A stretch of DNA of 64,000 nt, taken from assembly GCF_030380815.1 (NCBI RefSeq), contig NZ_JAUDUY010000002.1, positions 248,001-312,000 of the forward strand. Direction: 5' to 3'. Below are positions 60,506 through 64,000 of the stretch, in pieces. Numbering within the stretch: the first letter of the stretch is position 1; each line of letters begins with the position of its first letter. This DNA is from Robiginitalea aurantiaca (GTDB taxonomy: Bacteria > Bacteroidota > Bacteroidia > Flavobacteriales > Flavobacteriaceae). Made by a program: the position numbers and the translations under genes. The notes under the pieces are model-generated. The model saw nothing but the letters and a program-made list of their open reading frames with translations, was not told the origin of the DNA and searched no databases.

Positions 60506-61747
60506 GTGGACGCTCAGATTTTAAACAACGTAGCAGAAGAGTTCGGTGCTCCTCTCTACCTCTATGATTCCGAAAAGATTCGATCCCAATATGAAAGGCT
60601 CACCAGGGCCTTTAAGTCCGTACCCTCCCTCAAGCTGAATTACGCGGTCAAAGCGCTTTCAAACCTCAGTATCCTGCGTCTGATGAAGCAATTGGGCAGT
60701 GGCCTGGATACCGTATCCATTCAGGAAGTACGCCTGGGGCTTCACGCGGGTTTCAGCCCGGAAGAAATTATTTTTACCCCTAACGGTGTATCTCTAAGTG
60801 AGCTTGAAGAGGCAGCAGGTCTGGGGGTTCGGATAAATATCGATAACCTTTCCGTACTCGAGCAATTCGGATCCAGGCATCCCGAGGTACCTGTCTGTAT
60901 CCGTATTAACCCTCATGTGATGGCCGGGGGTCATTCCAACATTTCGGTAGGGCATATTGATTCTAAATTCGGAATTAGCATACACCAGATTCCACACCTC
61001 CTTAGAATTGTCGACCTCACCGGAATGAATATCAATGGGATCCACATGCATACGGGAAGTGACATCCTGGACATCGAAGTGTTTCTTTATGCCTCTGAAA
61101 TCCTTTTCGAAACGGCAAAGAATTTCAGAAACCTCGACTTTATTGATTTTGGGAGCGGCTTCAAGGTGCCCTACAAGGAAGGGGATATCCAAACCAATGT
61201 GGAAGAACTGGGAAGCAAACTCGGAAGCAGATTTAATGACTTTTGCAAGGAGTATGGAAAAGAACTCGTCCTCGCATTCGAGCCCGGAAAATTCCTCGTA
61301 AGCGAAGCCGGTTATTTCCTGGCCCGGGTGAATGTCGTAAAACAGACTACCTCCACCGTATTTGCAGGGGTTGATTCCGGATTCAACCATCTGATCCGCC
61401 CCATGTTCTACGGTGCCTCACATGAGATCATCAACATATCCAATCCCGGGGGAAAAGAACGCTATTACTCCGTTGTGGGTTATATTTGTGAAACCGATAC
61501 CTTTGGCAGCAATCGTCGGATTAACGAGATTTCGGAAGGGGATATCCTGTGTTTTAAGAATGCCGGGGCGTATTGTTTCTCTATGGCGAGTAATTATAAT
61601 TCGAGATACCGTCCGGCGGAAGTACTCTGGCACGAAGGTAAAGCGCACCTGATACGCGCTCACGAGACCTTCGAGGATATCACCCGGAATCAGGTGGATC
61701 CTGCAGGCCTTTTTGAGCCTGAGGAAAGGGTTGTAAACGTAAAATAA
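60506..61747 (+). CDS. lysA: Diaminopimelate decarboxylase
   Basis: PLP enzyme making L-lysine from meso-diaminopimelate. 413 residues. PLP-binding Lys49 in NYAVKALSN, HIDSKFG, GIHMHTGSD, DFGSGFKVPY, EPGKFLVSEAGYF and the C-terminal CETDTFGSNRRINEI and NAGAYCFSMASNYNSR are characteristic. GTG start (MDAQILNNVAEEFG) is the first plausible one after the promoter. dapD, an upstream step, is at 43403. Confidence 0.95.
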   Translation: MDAQILNNVAEEFGAPLYLYDSEKIRSQYERLTRAFKSVPSLKLNYAVKALSNLSILRLMKQLGSGLDTVSIQEVRLGLHAGFSPEEIIFTPNGVSLSELEEAAGLGVRINIDNLSVLEQFGSRHPEVPVCIRINPHVMAGGHSNISVGHIDSKFGISIHQIPHLLRIVDLTGMNINGIHMHTGSDILDIEVFLYASEILFETAKNFRNLDFIDFGSGFKVPYKEGDIQTNVEELGSKLGSRFNDFCKEYGKELVLAFEPGKFLVSEAGYFLARVNVVKQTTSTVFAGVDSGFNHLIRPMFYGASHEIINISNPGGKERYYSVVGYICETDTFGSNRRINEISEGDILCFKNAGAYCFSMASNYNSRYRPAEVLWHEGKAHLIRAHETFEDITRNQVDPAGLFEPEERVVNVK

Positions 61748-61801
61748 AAGCCGCTTTTGAACGTTAGGTTTTTAACGCACCAAATTGCGCTTATCTAAGA
61801 G

Positions 61802-62326
61802 ATGAAAAAGATTCAATACATAAGCATCACTCTGATTTTATGCTTTCTTGCCCTTTCAGGGGTTCGGGGTCAGGAAGTTTCCTGGATGACCTGGGAAGAA
61901 GCTGTGCAGAAAGCCTCAACAGATCCTCAGCCCAAAAAGCTCTTTATCGATGTTTACACGGATTGGTGTGGCTGGTGCAAAAAAATGGACAAGGATACCT
62001 TTCAGAACCCTGAGGTAGCCGCGTACATGCGCGAGCACTTCTATATGGTCAAATTGGATGCCGAGCAAAAAGAACCTATCGAATACGGCGGCAAGACCTA
62101 TACCTTCGTGGCTTCAGGTCGCCGGGGATATCACCAATTGGCAGCTTCCCTTTTGCAGGGACAAATGAGCTATCCCACAGTGGTTTTCCTCGATGAAGAC
62201 ATACGTATGCTGTCTCCGGTACCCGGCTATCAGAAACCCGGGGATTTCCTGAAGATCGCCAAATTTTTCGGGGAGGATATCTACAAGCAGAAAGACTGGC
62301 AGGAATACAGCGTTGAGGGCCGGTAG
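61802..62326 (+). CDS. Secreted thioredoxin-like protein
   Basis: 174 residues, signal peptide (1-23, ending VRGQ). Thioredoxin fold with redox motif CGWC (Cys56, Cys59) in FIDVYTDWCGWCKKMD; later YPTVVFLDED gives the cis-Pro. Resembles the DUF255/thioredoxin_7 group, probably a periplasmic thiol-disulfide protein. 54 bases after lysA. Convergent with guaB. Confidence 0.88.
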   Translation: MKKIQYISITLILCFLALSGVRGQEVSWMTWEEAVQKASTDPQPKKLFIDVYTDWCGWCKKMDKDTFQNPEVAAYMREHFYMVKLDAEQKEPIEYGGKTYTFVASGRRGYHQLAASLLQGQMSYPTVVFLDEDIRMLSPVPGYQKPGDFLKIAKFFGEDIYKQKDWQEYSVEGR

Positions 62327-62393
62327 ACTGCACCACCGATCAAAAACACCTATTTTTTTTCAGCGATGCCTGAAATTCTTCAGGCCAATGCGA

Positions 62394-63866
62394 TTAACGA
62401 CTATAATTGGGCGATTCCTTGGTAATAGTGACATCGTGCGGGTGGCTTTCATGGATGCCACTGGAGGTAATTTTCACAAAACGCCCATTTTCCTTTAATG
62501 CTGCAATATTGGCGGCTCCACAATACCCCATTCCAGCCCTTAGCCCACCGACAAACTGGTGAATGCTCTCGAACAGATCCCCTTTGTAGGGTACCCGGCC
62601 TACTATGCCTTCGGGTACAAGCTTTTTGATATCATCCTCCACATCCTGAAAATAGCGGTCCTTTGAACCGTGTTTCATCGCCTCTACAGAACCCATACCC
62701 CTGTAGGACTTGAATTTCCGTCCTTCGTAAATAATGGTCTCACCGGGAGATTCCTTTGTTCCGGCCAGCAGGGAACCGAGCATTACCGTGTCCGCTCCCG
62801 CAGCAATAGCCTTCGGTATATCCCCCGTGTAGCGTATCCCGCCATCGGCAATTACCGGGACACCGCTTCCCTTGATCGCTTCGGCTACTTCCAGCACCGC
62901 CGAGAATTGAGGAAAACCGACTCCGGCAACAACCCGTGTAGTGCAGATTGAACCCGGGCCAATACCTACTTTAACAGCATCCGCTCCGGCATCCACCAAA
63001 TAGCGCGCTGCCTCAGCGGTCGCGATATTCCCAACAATCACATCCAGGTTGGGAAATGCTTTTTTGACATCTTTTAAAACCTGAACCACTCCCCTGGTAT
63101 GGCCATGTGCTGTATCGATCACAATAGCATCCACGCCGGCACCGACAAGGGCCGTTGCCCTTTCCACGGCATCAGGTGTCACCCCGATGGCTGCCGCCAC
63201 CCGAAGTCGGCCATAGGAATCTTTATTCGCGATTGGTTTTTGGGTGAGTTTGGTAATATCCCTAAAAGTGATGAGCCCGACGAGTTTGTACTCCGCATCA
63301 ACAACAGGGAGTTTTTCAATTTTATTTTCCTGGAGGATGTCTTCGGCTTCCTCCAGGGAGGTTCCCTGACCAACAGTGACAAGGTTCTCCGAAGTCATCA
63401 CCTCCGATATCGGCCTTTCATTATTTTTCTCAAACCGTAAATCCCGATTGGTTACAATCCCAATCAAACGACCCGAATCATCCACAATCGGGATTCCCCC
63501 GATACTGTGCTCCTTCATACTCGCCTTGGCATCCTGTACCACGGCATCCAAAGGCAGGGTCACCGGGTCCAGAATCATTCCGCTTTCCGCCCTTTTGACT
63601 TTGCGAACCTTCATGGCCTGACCTTCAATAGTCATATTCTTATGCAACACGCCAATTCCCCCTTCACGGGCTATGGCAATCGCCATTCGGGATTCGGTCA
63701 CCGTATCCATGGCTGCGGATACGATGGGAATATTAATCCGGATATTCCGCGTAAACTGGGTTTGGATATTTACTTCTCGTGGGAGTACTTCGGAATAATT
63801 TGGAACCAGGAGGACGTCTTCGTAGGTAAGGCCCTCTCCGAGTATTTTGGCGCTGTGAGCTTCCAT
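62394..63866 (-). CDS. guaB: Inosine-5'-monophosphate dehydrogenase
   Basis: NAD-dependent oxidation of IMP to XMP, the committed step to GMP. 490 residues: N-terminal barrel part, a Bateman module with two CBS domains (about 95-215), the active-site loop GPGSICTTR with the catalytic Cys (near residue 306), and [13 protein letters not shown] 63866. A -7 element lies 24 bases upstream. Confidence 0.97.
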   Translation of the reverse strand: MEAHSAKILGEGLTYEDVLLVPNYSEVLPREVNIQTQFTRNIRINIPIVSAAMDTVTESRMAIAIAREGGIGVLHKNMTIEGQAMKVRKVKRAESGMILDPVTLPLDAVVQDAKASMKEHSIGGIPIVDDSGRLIGIVTNRDLRFEKNNERPISEVMTSENLVTVGQGTSLEEAEDILQENKIEKLPVVDAEYKLVGLITFRDITKLTQKPIANKDSYGRLRVAAAIGVTPDAVERATALVGAGVDAIVIDTAHGHTRGVVQVLKDVKKAFPNLDVIVGNIATAEAARYLVDAGADAVKVGIGPGSICTTRVVAGVGFPQFSAVLEVAEAIKGSGVPVIADGGIRYTGDIPKAIAAGADTVMLGSLLAGTKESPGETIIYEGRKFKSYRGMGSVEAMKHGSKDRYFQDVEDDIKKLVPEGIVGRVPYKGDLFESIHQFVGGLRAGMGYCGAANIAALKENGRFVKITSSGIHESHPHDVTITKESPNYSR

Positions 63867-63889
63867 GGCAATTAAGGATTAATTGCGTG

Positions 63890-63897
63890 CAAAGATA
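63890..63897 (-). promoter_or_regulatory. -7 element for guaB
   Basis: TATCTTTG on the minus strand, 24 bases before ATG 63866, an exact TAnnTTTG match. Confidence 0.45.
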
Positions 63898-64000
63898 CTA
63901 CTTTTTGGGGTAAGGAAAGGAGTTTATTCTCTGGGATATAGTCACCAACACTTCTCTTTAAAAAAACCAAAGATTTTAGCTCCCGAAATTTGGAAATTAG

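Noticed and set aside
62368-62385. Hairpin between the thioredoxin gene and guaB as a terminator
   Set aside because: A seven-pair stem exists, but no T run follows on either strand at the right place.

Overview
The window is a gene-dense, chromosomal stretch of a member of the Bacteroidetes, most likely Flavobacteriaceae (a Robiginitalea/Muriicola-like marine lineage is my guess). Evidence: Bacteroidota promoter elements of the TAnnTTTG type just upstream of many starts; a long SecA (1121 aa) without the C-terminal zinc motif; a gliding-motility/type IX secretion C-terminal domain protein; Bacteroidota-type families (DUF2795, DUF2853, DUF2911, DUF4105, DUF5606); frequent TTG and GTG starts. 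No rRNA, tRNA, CRISPR array, insertion sequence, integrase or prophage gene was seen, and base and codon use look uniform, so this is mostly core genome rather than an island.

Layout. 1-5.5 kb: recQ (cut by the window edge, minus strand) divergent from an envelope cluster kdsD-tatC-lptB, then convergent pssA. 5.6-10.3 kb: a DUF4105 membrane protein, an ABC-F ATPase, a shrunken methyltransferase relic, a tiny membrane protein, a cobalamin adenosyltransferase and a DUF2795 protein. 10.5-20.7 kb: secA, an orphan HisKA_2 histidine kinase, a secreted M14 peptidase, a secreted amidohydrolase and an unknown secreted protein whose C-terminus looks like the periplasmic part of ExbD. 20.8-26.6 kb: the conserved ybbP-ybbA/tesA arrangement, a small secreted protein, a cytoplasmic M23-like peptidase, lipoprotein MsrA. 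26.7-29.3 kb: an ECF sigma factor, a single-pass probable anti-sigma protein and a strange secreted coiled-coil/beta protein, all overlapping. 29.4-38.7 kb: aldose epimerase, DUF2911, MeaB GTPase, a polyprenyl-phosphate-type glycosyltransferase with a flippase-like protein, PAP2 phosphatase, MATE exporter, MazG and a D-aminoacylase-like lipoprotein. 38.8-49.5 kb: DUF2853, SGNH hydrolase, GH20 hexosaminidase, DUF5606, def-ruvX, dapD, glycosyltransferase, CCA/poly(A) polymerase, heme A synthase, a pRiA4b ORF-3-like protein and a NdpA-like nucleoid protein. 49.7-64 kb: an unrecognised kinase-like protein divergent from an ABC-2 exporter, a gliding-type surface protein, uvrB, hsp20, a TerB-like protein, a small secreted protein, a candidate structured RNA, sucC, a LON-domain protein, lysA, a secreted thioredoxin and guaB.

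Functional links. kdsD and lptB serve lipopolysaccharide synthesis and export; tatC, secA and the gliding/T9SS protein concern export. The cobalamin adenosyltransferase and MeaB both support B12-dependent methylmalonyl-CoA mutase, whose product succinyl-CoA is handled by SucC. dapD and lysA are lysine/diaminopimelate steps. GH20, SGNH, M14 and amidohydrolases form a scavenging set typical of a polymer-degrading marine heterotroph.

I do not see an unmistakable new multi-gene system. The best candidates for undescribed biology are: the protein-kinase-like protein at 49736-50818; the ECF/anti-sigma/coiled-coil cassette with an apparently broken sigma start (26698-29298); the secreted ExbD-like protein (19816-20739); and a plus-strand structured RNA with its own terminator at about 58261-58433.
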